Shown: positions 8,425 to 17,258, numbered from the stretch's first letter. The stretch: 64,000 nucleotides of DNA from Paenibacillus spongiae (GCF_024734895.1 NZ_CP091430.1:3800501-3864500), one strand, 5' to 3'. Notes: generated from the sequence alone by a model not told the origin. A program made the numbers and translations.

Positions 8425-8511
8425 CGATTACGTCCGCAAGCGCATCGTGTTTTTTCCTGCGTAGTTGGATAATGACGCAATAAAGCAACGGAGGTTGCTT
8501 TATTACTTTTT
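8414..8511 (+). promoter_or_regulatory. hairpins between the leader peptide and cfr
   Basis: Two structured segments. At 8414-8452, GATGC/GCATC arms enclose ACGTA/TACGT and are followed by T6. At 8479-8504, AATAAAGCAAC and GTTGCTTTATT flank a GGAG loop and are followed by T5 at 8507-8511. The second is a good intrinsic terminator 22 bases before the cfr start, so transcription into cfr must read through it. This points to attenuation control. Confidence 0.6.
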
Positions 8512-8532
8512 CTCCGGCGGTAAGGAGAACAC

Positions 8533-9564
8533 ATGAAACCAACCTCGAAATATGAAACGATTGGGCAGATCTTGTCCGACTTCAAGCAGCCCGCGTACCG
8601 GTATGGGCAAATTATGGACGCTATTTTCAAACAAAGAATTGCTGAATATGAACGGATCACAATACTGCCTAAATTTTTGCGAGAAGAGTTGGCCAGGACG
8701 CTTGGTCCGCACGTTTCCAGCGTCATTCCGGTAAAGGAACTCACATCGCAGCAGGTCAGCAAGGTGCTGTTTGCCATTGGGGGTGGCGAACGCGTAGAGG
8801 CCGTACGACTTACCTATGAACGGGGGTGGAAATCGTATTGTATTTCCACTCAGTGCGGCTGCGGGTTCGGGTGCAGCTTTTGCGCCACTGGCACCATCGG
8901 CCTGAAACGAAATCTGACCGCCGACGAAATTACCGACCAATTGCTTCACTTTCACTTGAACGGCCACGCCTTGGACAGCGTGTCCTTCATGGGCATGGGG
9001 GAGGCGCTCGCCAACCCGCACCTTTTCGATGCGCTGGCGATTTTGACCAATCCGCATCACTTCGGTTTAGGACATCGAAGAATTTCGATTTCCACTATCG
9101 GCCTGTTGCCCGGAATCGATAGGTTGACGCAGGAGTTTCCGCAGGTCAATCTAACCTTCTCGCTGCATTCGCCGTTCGACGATCAACGGAGCGAACTGAT
9201 GCCGATCAATAAGCGGTTTCCGCTACGCGACGTGATGAATGCATTGGATCGCCATATTCGGCATACGGGTAGAAAGGTGTATATCGCGTATATTCTTCTT
9301 CGAGGGTTCAACGACTCGACGGAGCATGCGAAAGCGGTTGCCGCTCTGTTGAAGGGAAGGGGAGCTTGGGAACATCTCTACCACGTGAACCTAATTCCCT
9401 ACAATCCGACAGAAGTGACGCCTCAAAGCTACTTGCCAACTGACCCCGAAAGGATCAAAACGTTCGTTCGAACGTTGAAGATAAATGGTGTGAACGTTAC
9501 GGTCCGGACTCAATTCGGATCGGACATAAATGCGGCATGCGGTCAGTTATACCGAACCGAATAG
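8533..9564 (+). CDS. cfr: Cfr-like 23S rRNA (adenine2503-C8) methyltransferase
   Basis: A 343-residue radical-SAM enzyme of the RlmN/Cfr family. The [4Fe-4S] motif CxxxCxxC is C110/C114/C117 in CGCGFGCSFCATG; the second conserved Cys, in AACGQLY, is near residue 336. FMGMGEALAN, ISISTIGLLPGI and NLTFSLHSPF match Cfr more closely than housekeeping RlmN. Cfr methylates C8 of A2503 in the peptidyl transferase centre and gives resistance to phenicols, lincosamides, oxazolidinones, pleuromutilins and streptogramin A. Start ATG 8533 follows GGTAAGGAG. A terminator-like hairpin and a small leader ORF precede it. Cfr-like genes with proven resistance occur natively in Paenibacillus and Brevibacillus, so this is probably intrinsic rather than acquired. 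Confidence 0.88.
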   Translation: MKPTSKYETIGQILSDFKQPAYRYGQIMDAIFKQRIAEYERITILPKFLREELARTLGPHVSSVIPVKELTSQQVSKVLFAIGGGERVEAVRLTYERGWKSYCISTQCGCGFGCSFCATGTIGLKRNLTADEITDQLLHFHLNGHALDSVSFMGMGEALANPHLFDALAILTNPHHFGLGHRRISISTIGLLPGIDRLTQEFPQVNLTFSLHSPFDDQRSELMPINKRFPLRDVMNALDRHIRHTGRKVYIAYILLRGFNDSTEHAKAVAALLKGRGAWEHLYHVNLIPYNPTEVTPQSYLPTDPERIKTFVRTLKINGVNVTVRTQFGSDINAACGQLYRTE

Positions 9565-9681
9565 TGGACGTAGCATGTTTTCAAATACCTTTGCCATTAG
9601 CCGAATTCACCTGAACTGGAAGTTGAGGTAAAATGAGGAGGGTGGCGTCGCTAAGCTAAAAAATCGCCTTTGAAAGAAAAG

Positions 9682-9743
9682 GAGCGCCTCGGAATGATGG
9701 GTCTATCGACGGGTGGATACCCATCACCATCAAGAAGGCGCTC
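9682..9743 (+). repeat. nested inverted repeat (two-stem structure)
   Basis: Outer arms GAGCGCCT (9682-9689) and AGGCGCTC (9736-9743) enclose inner arms GATGGGT (9696-9702) and ACCCATC (9719-9725). T3 follows. It lies in the 412-base gap between cfr and the bacteriocin gene. It could be the cfr terminator or a small structured RNA. One frame across 9666-9874 is open without a start codon (...GWIPITIKKALFK...) but matches nothing I know. Confidence 0.5.
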
Positions 9744-9976
9744 TTTAAAGCTTTTATTAAAGATGAGCGGATAGCGAGCCCGGCTTATTACGGATTGGTG
9801 CTTTATTTATTCCGAAAATGGGTAATACATAGTTCCAACACTCATTTTGTCCAATACACCAAGAAAAAGCGCTGATTATGCGCAAAGAGAAAGGAGGATT
9901 GTGTTCAGCTCTAATCAGCCATTTTCCCGCTTCAGATCATCCCGATGAGTCAATGTAGTACAAAGGAGGTATTATA

Positions 9977-10963
9977 ATGTTTCAGGAGCGTTTAGCTCTT
10001 AGCGAAAGGAAATTAAAGATTTTTACATCTGTATTTCTCGCCATTCTTTTATTCATCATGCCAGTCCTGCCTGCGGCGGCAGCATCACCTGGCAAAACCG
10101 TGAACGCATCGGCAAAGCTAGCATATAACCTAAAAGGGCTCAAGCACAATGTGGCCGTACAAAAAGCATATATCGCAGACAAGTATATCTATGTTACACA
10201 GCGGTCTAAGGGCACATGCTATCTTTCCAGATTGCGCATAAGCGGGAAAGACGCGAAGTACGTAGACCAAATGACCGTCACCAATACCGGCCATTGCCAA
10301 ACACTTGATATGTACACATACAATGGAAAAAATTATTTCTACTTCAGTTCTAAAGCGGATCCTTCAACTGACCAATACTGGTCGCTCCAGGTAGCAAGAC
10401 TTCAATATCAAGCCGGCCAAAAGGTCGATTATACGAAGCTAGATCGGTTCACCTATATGAACTATGCTAATAAGACTGGCAAAAGATTAGGCACCACCTA
10501 TAGGGTAGACGGCGGCGGTAACAGCAATTACACGTTTTTCCGTGTACAGACAAAGGAAAAGACCGTCACTTGGTCCATATACAGCACAGCGGCCTTGAAC
10601 AAGCTTTTGGACAGCAAAAAGCAGGTTCGAATGGACAGTGCCGCCGCGGTAAAAGCGAGCGTAGCGAGCTTCACACAAACCGGCAGCCGTATTATTAGAC
10701 CGAATGGATCTTTTCAGGGTGCAGATATGCTAGGAAGTACTAAAATTTACACTTCAGGGGGCGCCGAAGGACAAACCCCTCAGATCGCCATGATGACCAG
10801 CTCGGGCGCGTACAAGAGCCTGGTGAAAATTACGAATGTGGGAAAGCATGAAATCGAGGGAGTTCAGACCAAGAACGGGAAAGTCTATTTTACCATTGTG
10901 ACGGATCCCAAGAACAAGAAGAACACACAGAAAATTTACTATGTGCCGGATACTATATTTTAA
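9977..10963 (+). CDS. helveticin J-like class III bacteriocin (secreted)
   Basis: A 328-residue secreted protein. Residues 1-36 form a signal peptide with a basic start, the hydrophobic core IFTSVFLAILLFIMPVLPAA and an AAA-type cleavage site. The mature part carries the pattern of helveticin J/bacteriolysin proteins: LKHNVAVQKAYIADKYIYVT, YLSRLRISGK, MTVTNTGHCQTLDMY, IRPNGSFQGADM, SGGAEGQTPQIAMMT and a YYVPDTIF end. The family members are heat-labile antibacterial proteins of lactobacilli with a beta-propeller-like repeat. AAAGGAGGT lies 7-8 nt before ATG. No separate immunity gene is recognisable next to it, and a secretion leader is unusual among helveticins. Confidence 0.8.
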   Translation: MFQERLALSERKLKIFTSVFLAILLFIMPVLPAAAASPGKTVNASAKLAYNLKGLKHNVAVQKAYIADKYIYVTQRSKGTCYLSRLRISGKDAKYVDQMTVTNTGHCQTLDMYTYNGKNYFYFSSKADPSTDQYWSLQVARLQYQAGQKVDYTKLDRFTYMNYANKTGKRLGTTYRVDGGGNSNYTFFRVQTKEKTVTWSIYSTAALNKLLDSKKQVRMDSAAAVKASVASFTQTGSRIIRPNGSFQGADMLGSTKIYTSGGAEGQTPQIAMMTSSGAYKSLVKITNVGKHEIEGVQTKNGKVYFTIVTDPKNKKNTQKIYYVPDTIF

Positions 10964-11011
10964 ATAACTATACGTATAAGAAGTCGTCGTTTGTTGGCGG
11001 CTTTTCGTATT

Positions 11012-11049
11012 AATAGGTCAGCCAGAGATTACTGGCTGGCCTATTTTTA
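11012..11049 (+). terminator. terminator of the helveticin-like gene
   Basis: AATAGGTCAGCCAG, loop AGATTA, then CTGGCTGGCCTATT and T3: a 14-bp stem with one mismatch. It lies about 50 bases after the stop. The rest of 11050-11309 holds only the upstream region of the next gene. Confidence 0.85.
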
Positions 11050-11309
11050 TGGCTGTACTATGATGGCGATAGCAGGGAGTACGTGCGGCTTTTAGGGGGA
11101 AGTGACCCCGTAGTAAAAACTGTTCTCCCACATTCCCCAATGACCATGATTGAGATGGTAGAGGCCTAGACCCGCTCACCATACTCATGAAGGACAAGCA
11201 TGCATGAATCTAACCCGCCAATTTTGACATCATCTACGAACTGTTTATGACAGATGCCCATACACTACATGGTAAGTGTCTATATCAACATAAATGGAGG
11301 ATAATACAA

Positions 11310-12219
11310 ATGTGCTTTCACGGTAGCTTCGGCGGTTATTGGGACCGAGGTTTTGGAATTCCTTTTGAATTATGGGGGTATGGAAATCAACACCTTTCAG
11401 GCAGAACATTAACCTATTACCCGCTTCCCCCTCAAATATCATCCATACCATATGTAGGAGCGTCTTACCACATCTACCCTGAGAATCAAATGGCAACTCA
11501 ATTGTACAATGGTTTTCATCAAAGTGTTGAAGCAGCACAAATCGCACCAGTTTCAGCGCAGGGGATGAAGGTGGATCAAAACAATACCGCTTTAGTGATC
11601 ACAGATCCGCAAAATGACTTTTTAAGTCCGAATGGTGTAGCATGGAATTTAGTTAAAGACAGCGTGGCTGAAAATCATACGATTGAAAACATTGAATTAT
11701 TATTAAAAACTGCAAAGGTAAATAAGTTTAAAGTGTTTGTGTCCCCTCATTGGTATTATCCCTACGACAAAAAAATGGATGTTTGGGGGAGTCATGGAAC
11801 ATTTGATGCACGATCTCAAGATGTATCAAAGAAAAAGTCCATTATCGCTTGAAGGATTTAAAGGTTCTGGCGCCGACTTTCTGGATAAATATAAACCCTA
11901 TATTGAAGATGGTCAAACCGTCATCTGCAGTCCGCACAAAATTTTCGGACCCGAAGCTAACGACTTAGTTTTGCAACTGCGAAAACAGAAAATTTCCCGT
12001 GTCATACTTGCAGGTATGTCTGGTAACCTGTGCGTTGAATCTCATATGCGCGAACTAATCGAACAAGGATTTGAAGTAGCAGTGGTTCACGATGCCACGG
12101 CTTCTGCAAAAATGAAAGACTTGGATGGGGATATCGCCGCAAAAACGAATTTCCGAATGATTGCTAGTGCTTCATGGTCTACTAATGAGACTATAGATAA
12201 AATGAAATCCAATCATTGA
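11310..12219 (+). pseudogene. isochorismatase-like cysteine hydrolase, frameshifted at an A7 run
   Basis: Two overlapping frames together make one cysteine hydrolase of the isochorismatase superfamily. The first frame starts at ATG 11310 (GGAGG 9 nt upstream) with a Gly/Tyr-rich 80-residue extension, then ALVITDPQNDFLSP (catalytic Asp) and FVSPHWYYP. At the A7 run 11769-11775 reading must change frame to continue as KWMFGGVMEHLMHDLKMYQR, GFKGSGADFL, SPHKIFGPEANDL (Lys) and MSGNLCVESHMREL (catalytic Cys), ending at 12219. One A fewer would give a single intact gene. All catalytic residues survive, so this is either recent mutation, a sequencing error in the homopolymer, or slippage-dependent expression. 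Confidence 0.8.
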
Positions 12220-12270
12220 TAAAAACCTTATTCAGTTTGAAAGTTGAAATTTAGCTTACCAATGTGTCTC

Positions 12271-12350
12271 AACTATCGGGTACAAGAGCTCAATAAAACA
12301 CCACGAGGCTGCCGCGAGCAGCCTCGTTAAGCTATTGGGCAGTTTGTTCC
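12271..12350 (+). repeat. dispersed palindromic repeat, degenerate left block
   Basis: Hairpin CGAGGCTGC...GCAGCCTCG (12304-12326) with right block GTTAAGCTATTGGGCAGTTT (12326 on). The left block is degenerate (AACTATCGGG...GAGCTCAATAA). It lies just upstream of the APH-like gene and may have displaced its original 5' end. Confidence 0.7.
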
Positions 12351-12494
12351 AATTATAGTAAAATGGGTTTAGGGCATTTTCAAGTCGGAATCTTGCCCAT
12401 TTATCATTGATATTTTTATACCTGCTGGCAGCCAAGATGTACGCTACCAGACATTATCGGCAAATGTGGCGAGAAGTGGAAGCTTAGCGACCTA

Positions 12495-13277
12495 GTGTTG
12501 CTAGATAATTTCTCCAACGCCGTGCTGTTCGGAACCAGCAGATTCTTTGGTGATGTTGTATTAAAAATTGGTATAGATATCACCTCTGAGATCAAAGCTA
12601 TGTCTCGTTTTAACGAGCCTGCTATTTGCCGTTGCTACGATACGGATGAGTCTCTAGGTGCACTGCTTTTGGAACGTGTTATGCAAGGAAATGATTTGAC
12701 AACGATTTCTTCTGAAGAGGATCGAATTACAATAGCAGCTAACCTTATGTTACGCTTAAGTGTATTTCCAGGGACGACATTAGAGTTTCCTACATACTAC
12801 CAATGGCTGCAGAATGATTTTAATCGTGTCCGCCGGAAAAGAAATGTGAGCGAGAAAATGGTTCACTTTATGGAGATAGCTGAAAAGCTTTTTCAAGAAA
12901 TACAGGTACTGAGAAGATTTCCGAAGTTGCTGCACGGTGATTTGCACCATGAAAACATACTGCAAGACAGTAGAGGTCACTGGAAAGCGATTGATCCTAA
13001 AGGTGTCATTGGTACGCCTTGTATGGAGAGCGCTCGATTCATCGTTAACCAGGTATGGAAGGTCCCAGACAATGAAAAATCTCGTTCTCTCGCAGCCATG
13101 ACTAAAAAGTTCAGTGATGCATTTAACGAAAGTCCTCGAATAATTGCAATTGGAGCATTCATCGATTTGGTGCTAATTCTTTGTTGTATGTATGAAAATA
13201 ACGACGATCCGCAAGACATCTTGCAGTGTTTCGATGAATGCCAAATTTATATAGATTTTATTGCAACTTGCTCATGA
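12495..13277 (+). CDS. APH(6)/hydroxyurea-kinase-like phosphotransferase, 5' end uncertain
   Basis: A protein-kinase-fold phosphotransferase with the Brenner motif LLHGDLHHENIL and the Mg-binding WKAIDPKG (D in place of DFG), as in streptomycin 6-phosphotransferase-type enzymes (StrB, APH(6)). These phosphorylate an antibiotic hydroxyl using ATP. The first possible start here is GTG 12495, but in-frame homologous sequence (LPDIIGKCGEKWKLSDL) extends back to about 12444, up to a TGA at 12408, with no ATG. The true N-terminus therefore appears lost or begins at an unusual codon. A repeat copy lies 145 bases upstream. It could be a 5'-truncated, inactive gene. Confidence 0.65.
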   Translation: MLLDNFSNAVLFGTSRFFGDVVLKIGIDITSEIKAMSRFNEPAICRCYDTDESLGALLLERVMQGNDLTTISSEEDRITIAANLMLRLSVFPGTTLEFPTYYQWLQNDFNRVRRKRNVSEKMVHFMEIAEKLFQEIQVLRRFPKLLHGDLHHENILQDSRGHWKAIDPKGVIGTPCMESARFIVNQVWKVPDNEKSRSLAAMTKKFSDAFNESPRIIAIGAFIDLVLILCCMYENNDDPQDILQCFDECQIYIDFIATCS

Positions 13278-13311
13278 TGCCATCGTTCCGCTAACAGGAC
13301 GAATAGATAGA

Positions 13312-13369
13312 TTGACAGTAGCGAACGGAGTTGATATTATGTATTTGCCAAATTTGGGAGCGCTCCCAA
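13312..13369 (+). promoter_or_regulatory. sigma-A promoter with LacI-type operator
   Basis: TTGACA (13312-13317), 17-bp spacer, TATTAT (13335-13340). Fourteen bases downstream lies the perfect 16-bp palindrome TTGGGAGCGCTCCCAA (13354-13369), at about +8 to +23 of the expected transcript. GGGAGCGCTCCC with a central CG is a classic LacI-family operator (for example CebR sites). A LacI regulator is the last gene of this operon, so autorepression is likely. Confidence 0.85.
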
Positions 13370-13386
13370 CATTAAAGGAGGTCACT

Positions 13387-14079
13387 ATGAGCAAGCTTGT
13401 TCGGCTGCTTAAGCAGCAACCGGCGCTAATCATCAGTCTCCCTGGAAATTCGATGGAGCTATTTCGTGCAGCCGTCGAAGGCGGTGCGGACGCCATCAAA
13501 ATTCATTTCAACGTTGAGCATCGTGCGAGTGGTACGCGTTTCGGTTCGATAGCGGAGTATGGCGAGCTGCTGTCCGATATGTGCCGGTCCTTCTCCGGAC
13601 CGATCGGTGCTGTAGTCGGGGATTCCGTCCAGAACGTAACGCGGGAAGAAGTGAATCGTCTTACAGAGGCAGGGGCGGACTTTATTTCCTTGTATGCACA
13701 TCATGCTCCGGGCTGGCTTCTTAACTGCGACAGGATCAGCAAGATGATTGCCGTTAGCGGTGATTACGAGGCAGGCGCCGTGTCGGCCTTTCGTTCATTG
13801 CCGATCGAAATGCTGGAGGCATCAATCGTTCCGGCTCACGAATACGGCAGCCTGATGTCCGTCAAAGATTTACTGCAATACCGATGGCTTGCAGAGCAAT
13901 CCGGCAAGCCCGTTATCGTGCCCAGCCAGCGAAGCATTAGGGTAGACGAGCTTGAAGCACTGAGACTTTCGGGCATGAGCGGCATTATGATCGGGGCAAT
14001 GGTGACCGGTACCGACGCTCAGTCAATTTATGAAGCGACAGGAACGTTTCGGCGCGGGTTGGACGAGCTTGGACGTTAA
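13387..14079 (+). CDS. (beta/alpha)8-barrel protein, unknown function
   Basis: A 230-residue protein whose alternating strands and helices look like a TIM barrel: ALIISLPG, GGADAIKIHFNV, GPIGAVVGDS, AGADFISLYAHHAP, PVIVPSQRSI and a phosphate-site-like SGMSGIMIGAMVTG at the end. It recalls HisA/HisF or ThiG-type barrels but is not one I can name. The ATG at 13387 follows AAGGAGGT by 4 nt; the frame is open further upstream but across the promoter and operator, so the upstream extension is not coding. First gene of the LacI-controlled operon with an FAD oxidoreductase and DUF4127. Confidence 0.75.
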   Translation: MSKLVRLLKQQPALIISLPGNSMELFRAAVEGGADAIKIHFNVEHRASGTRFGSIAEYGELLSDMCRSFSGPIGAVVGDSVQNVTREEVNRLTEAGADFISLYAHHAPGWLLNCDRISKMIAVSGDYEAGAVSAFRSLPIEMLEASIVPAHEYGSLMSVKDLLQYRWLAEQSGKPVIVPSQRSIRVDELEALRLSGMSGIMIGAMVTGTDAQSIYEATGTFRRGLDELGR

Positions 14080-14212
14080 GGGATGAGTACGGGAAATGAT
14101 GTTGAGAACGTCAGCCTCATCCAGTCTATCGGCGGAGATGAAAGGAAGAAAGGCGTGAACGACTGACATAAAGCAAGCAAAAAGTAATGACTTCAGGCAG
14201 GAGCTAACGACT

Positions 14213-15604
14213 ATGACTGTAGAAAGAAAGAGCGAGACGACCCCAAAGCAGTACGATGTCATCGTCGCCGGCGGAGGTCCGTCCGGCACGATGGCGGCGA
14301 TCGCTTCGTCCCGCAGCGGAGCGAAGACACTTTTGATCGAACGTTACGGATTTCTTGGCGGCATGATCACGAATGCGCTTGTCGGCCCGATGCAAAGCTT
14401 TCATTCTCGGGAAGAGCAGCTTGTAACCGGAATCGCGCAGGAAGTCATTGATCGTCTCGTTGCTGTCGGCGGATCTCCGGGACATGTAAAGGATATGGTC
14501 GGATTCGCCGCCTCGATTACCCCGGTCGATGTGGAGAAGCTGAAATATGTGCTGCAGGAAATGTGTATCGAGAGCAGCGTGCATGTGCAGCTTCACACGG
14601 TCGTAACGGGAGTCCGAATGGACGCTGGCAGCATCCGATCGCTCGAAATGTTCAATAAATCGGGAGCTTCCGAAGCAGAGGCGTCCGTCTATATCGATTG
14701 CACGGGAGACGGCGACGTCATGTGGCTGGCCGGAGTACCGTTCGAAAAGGGAAGGAAGAAGGACGGTCTGGCGCAGCCGATGACGATGATGTTTCGGATG
14801 GGCGGCGTCGATCTGACCGAAGTCCGCGCGTTCATGAAGTCGCATCCGCATGAGTTTGTTCTTGTCGACGGCTGGGAAAGCTGCTCGCATGTCGGCGTTT
14901 CCGGATTTTTCTCACTCGTCCGAAGCGCGCGGTTATCCGGCGAGCTGAGTGTGGAGCGTGACCGGGTGCTATTTTTCGAGCTTCCCGTCAAAGGCGAGGT
15001 GTCGGTCAATATGACGAGGGTGATCCGCTACGATGCGACCGACGGAGCGGCCTTGTCGGCCGCCGAGATTTTAAGCAGGCAGCAGGTCATGGAGGTCGTT
15101 CGTTTTCTGAACCGGCGCATTCCCGGCTTCGGGGCGGCGTATTTGATCAATTGCGGCACTCAAATCGGCGTTCGCGAATCAAGGCGAATACAAGGCAAGT
15201 ATACGCTGACGGCGGACGATGTGCTGTCCGGGCGAACGTTCGACGACGTAATCGCCCGCGGTTCCTATCCGATCGATATTCACTCGCCGGACAGCGGCGA
15301 GCTGGACGCTACGGAGTTAAATCGGGGGTCTGCTTATGACATTCCTTACCGGTGCCTGCTGAACGATCACGTTCACAATTTACTCGTGGCGGGGCGATGC
15401 ATATCCGCGACACACGAGGCCATTGCCTCCGCTCGCGTATCCCCTACGGCGATGGCTATTGGCCATGCGGCCGGCGCAGCGGCGGCCCTGGCCGCAACAT
15501 CCGGTGCCGCACCCGGGGATGTGGATGTACGCTGTATACAACGGCTCATCGCCCAGCAGGGTGGGAACTTGGGGATTGGTCATGAAACTCGGATAGAGGA
15601 GTGA
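14213..15604 (+). CDS. FAD-dependent oxidoreductase (FAD_oxidored family), short form
   Basis: A 463-residue flavoprotein. The N-terminal FAD site is YDVIVAGGGPSGTMAAIASS followed by the acidic strand TLLIERYGFLGG. YIDCTGDGDVMWLAGV is the second dinucleotide-contact motif. The family signature IGVRESRRIQGKYTLTADDV and the C-terminal NLLVAGRCISATHEA complete the fold. These enzymes oxidise hydroxyl groups of unknown, probably sugar or cyclitol, substrates. It lies 133 bases after the barrel gene and 6 bases before DUF4127, so it is cotranscribed. A 27-codon ORF at 14084-14167 lies in the gap; I see no support for it. It is related to the genes at 40,994, 42,964 and 49,768. Confidence 0.88.
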   Translation: MTVERKSETTPKQYDVIVAGGGPSGTMAAIASSRSGAKTLLIERYGFLGGMITNALVGPMQSFHSREEQLVTGIAQEVIDRLVAVGGSPGHVKDMVGFAASITPVDVEKLKYVLQEMCIESSVHVQLHTVVTGVRMDAGSIRSLEMFNKSGASEAEASVYIDCTGDGDVMWLAGVPFEKGRKKDGLAQPMTMMFRMGGVDLTEVRAFMKSHPHEFVLVDGWESCSHVGVSGFFSLVRSARLSGELSVERDRVLFFELPVKGEVSVNMTRVIRYDATDGAALSAAEILSRQQVMEVVRFLNRRIPGFGAAYLINCGTQIGVRESRRIQGKYTLTADDVLSGRTFDDVIARGSYPIDIHSPDSGELDATELNRGSAYDIPYRCLLNDHVHNLLVAGRCISATHEAIASARVSPTAMAIGHAAGAAAALAATSGAAPGDVDVRCIQRLIAQQGGNLGIGHETRIEE

Positions 15605-15610
15605 GAAGGT

Positions 15611-17227
15611 ATGAAGCTGCATCAAATCGCACTGCTCCCATTGGATAGCCGTCCGTGCTGCCAATGGTTTCCCCAAAAAATCTCCGAGATCGCAGGGTCG
15701 CGCTTAATCGTGCCTCCGTTTGAGTTGCTCGGAAAGTTTATGAAGACAGGCAGCTGCGAAAGCATTCGCGACTGGCTTGTGAGCGCCGCCGGCGAGGCAG
15801 ACGGTATGGTCGTGGCTGCGGATCAGCTCGCGTTCGGAGGGTTGATCGGCTCGCGTACGAATGAGCGGACATTGGAACAAGCTCTTGGGACGCTGGAAGC
15901 ACTGCGGACGATCAAGGAGAATGATCCGGAAAAGCCGCTGTTCGTTTCCAGTACATTAATGCGAATATCGATCACCGGCCGGAATGCCGAATATGTGCAT
16001 TATAAGGAGCTAGTGCAGCACTATTCGGAGCTGTTCGACCGGCGCCATCGGTTGAACGAAACCGGGGTTGATGCAGAGCTGGAGCAGGTGAAGGCGCAAA
16101 TTCCGGCAGCTATTTTGGACGACTTCCTGCGGGCGCGGGAGCGCAATATGGTTATCCATCAGCAGCTGATCGATTGGGCGGCCGAGGGAATCATCGATTA
16201 TTTGACGATTACGCAAGAGGATGCGAGCCCTGTCGGGCTTCATATTTTGGAGCAAAGAAAGCTGCAGCAACAAATATATGAGCGTCATGCTCAGTCAAAA
16301 ACGATACTGTATCCGGGCGCTGATGAAGCAGCCCAGACGCTGCTCGCCCGCATGCTGCAAACGCTCGGAATGCGCAAAGTCAAAGTGTTCCCCCGCTTCA
16401 CGTCGGAGTCCGGCAAGCTTGCCATACCGCAGTATGAAGACCGTCCGATCGAGGAGACGGTAAAAGCCCATCTATGGGCTGCCGGTTCTGTAATCGTCGA
16501 TTCACCCTCAGAAGCGGATCTGATCTTGGCCGTGAATCCGCCGTTGGCGGACTTGACGAATGACGGGAATCATACGGAAGATGTAAAAGCTTTCTTTGAT
16601 TCCAGGCATATGCTGAGCGATTTGGTGGAGAACGCCAAATATTACATCGAACAAGGCCGCAGGGTGGCGATCGCGGATGTCGCGCTACCGAATGCGTCCG
16701 ACATGGAGCTTGTCCGCTATTTGCTCGACGAGCGGCTCTTCACCCGTCTGACCGGGTATGCCGGTTGGAACACGGCCGGCAATTCGCTAGGCACCTGTAT
16801 TTCTCAGGCGGTTGCCCGTACGCTTACTGAGCTGAGAAGAGCCGGGTCGGGAGAAAGCATGGAGGATATAGACGGAATTCCGGCGAAAGCAACGGCAATG
16901 AAAGCGGAAGCGGCTCATACTTCATTTTTGTTGTCGCGATTAATGGACGAATGGGGGTATCAGGCTCAAGTTCGTGGAAAGGCTAACAACTGGATTGCGT
17001 CAAATCTGCCTGTCAGTCCATGGGACTTGGAGTCGTATTATGACCAAGTAAATGAGTTCGTCGTGGAGCGAATGAAGGAGCTGTTCACAGCAACGCGCCC
17101 GATGCTCGTCGATTCGTTAACGGACACGGCCGCATTGTCGGTCCGTGATGTACAGTTGACGTCCGTACGCCTTCCCTGGAACCGCACATTCGAAGTTGAT
17201 GTGAAACTAGACGTAACGCTGGGCTAG
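15611..17227 (+). CDS. DUF4127 family protein
   Basis: A 538-residue soluble protein that starts with the family hallmark IALLPLDSRPCCQWFPQKI. Further blocks are VVAADQLAFGGLIGSR, STLMRISITGRNAEYVHYKE, YLTITQEDASPVGLHILEQ, ILYPGADEAAQTLLARML and AGWNTAGNSLGTCISQAVAR. These proteins carry well-conserved Asp/Arg/His residues suggesting an enzyme. The reaction is not known to me. RBS GAGGAGTGAGAAGGT lies immediately before ATG 15611. Together with the FAD enzyme and the barrel protein it probably makes one catabolic route under LacI control. Confidence 0.88.
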   Translation: MKLHQIALLPLDSRPCCQWFPQKISEIAGSRLIVPPFELLGKFMKTGSCESIRDWLVSAAGEADGMVVAADQLAFGGLIGSRTNERTLEQALGTLEALRTIKENDPEKPLFVSSTLMRISITGRNAEYVHYKELVQHYSELFDRRHRLNETGVDAELEQVKAQIPAAILDDFLRARERNMVIHQQLIDWAAEGIIDYLTITQEDASPVGLHILEQRKLQQQIYERHAQSKTILYPGADEAAQTLLARMLQTLGMRKVKVFPRFTSESGKLAIPQYEDRPIEETVKAHLWAAGSVIVDSPSEADLILAVNPPLADLTNDGNHTEDVKAFFDSRHMLSDLVENAKYYIEQGRRVAIADVALPNASDMELVRYLLDERLFTRLTGYAGWNTAGNSLGTCISQAVARTLTELRRAGSGESMEDIDGIPAKATAMKAEAAHTSFLLSRLMDEWGYQAQVRGKANNWIASNLPVSPWDLESYYDQVNEFVVERMKELFTATRPMLVDSLTDTAALSVRDVQLTSVRLPWNRTFEVDVKLDVTLG

Positions 17228-17258
17228 TGAAGAGGGCAGCTTCCTTGTTCCAAGCCGT

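Noticed and set aside
14084-14167. 27-codon ORF between the barrel and FAD genes
   Set aside because: No good ribosome binding site and no recognisable sequence; probably intergenic.
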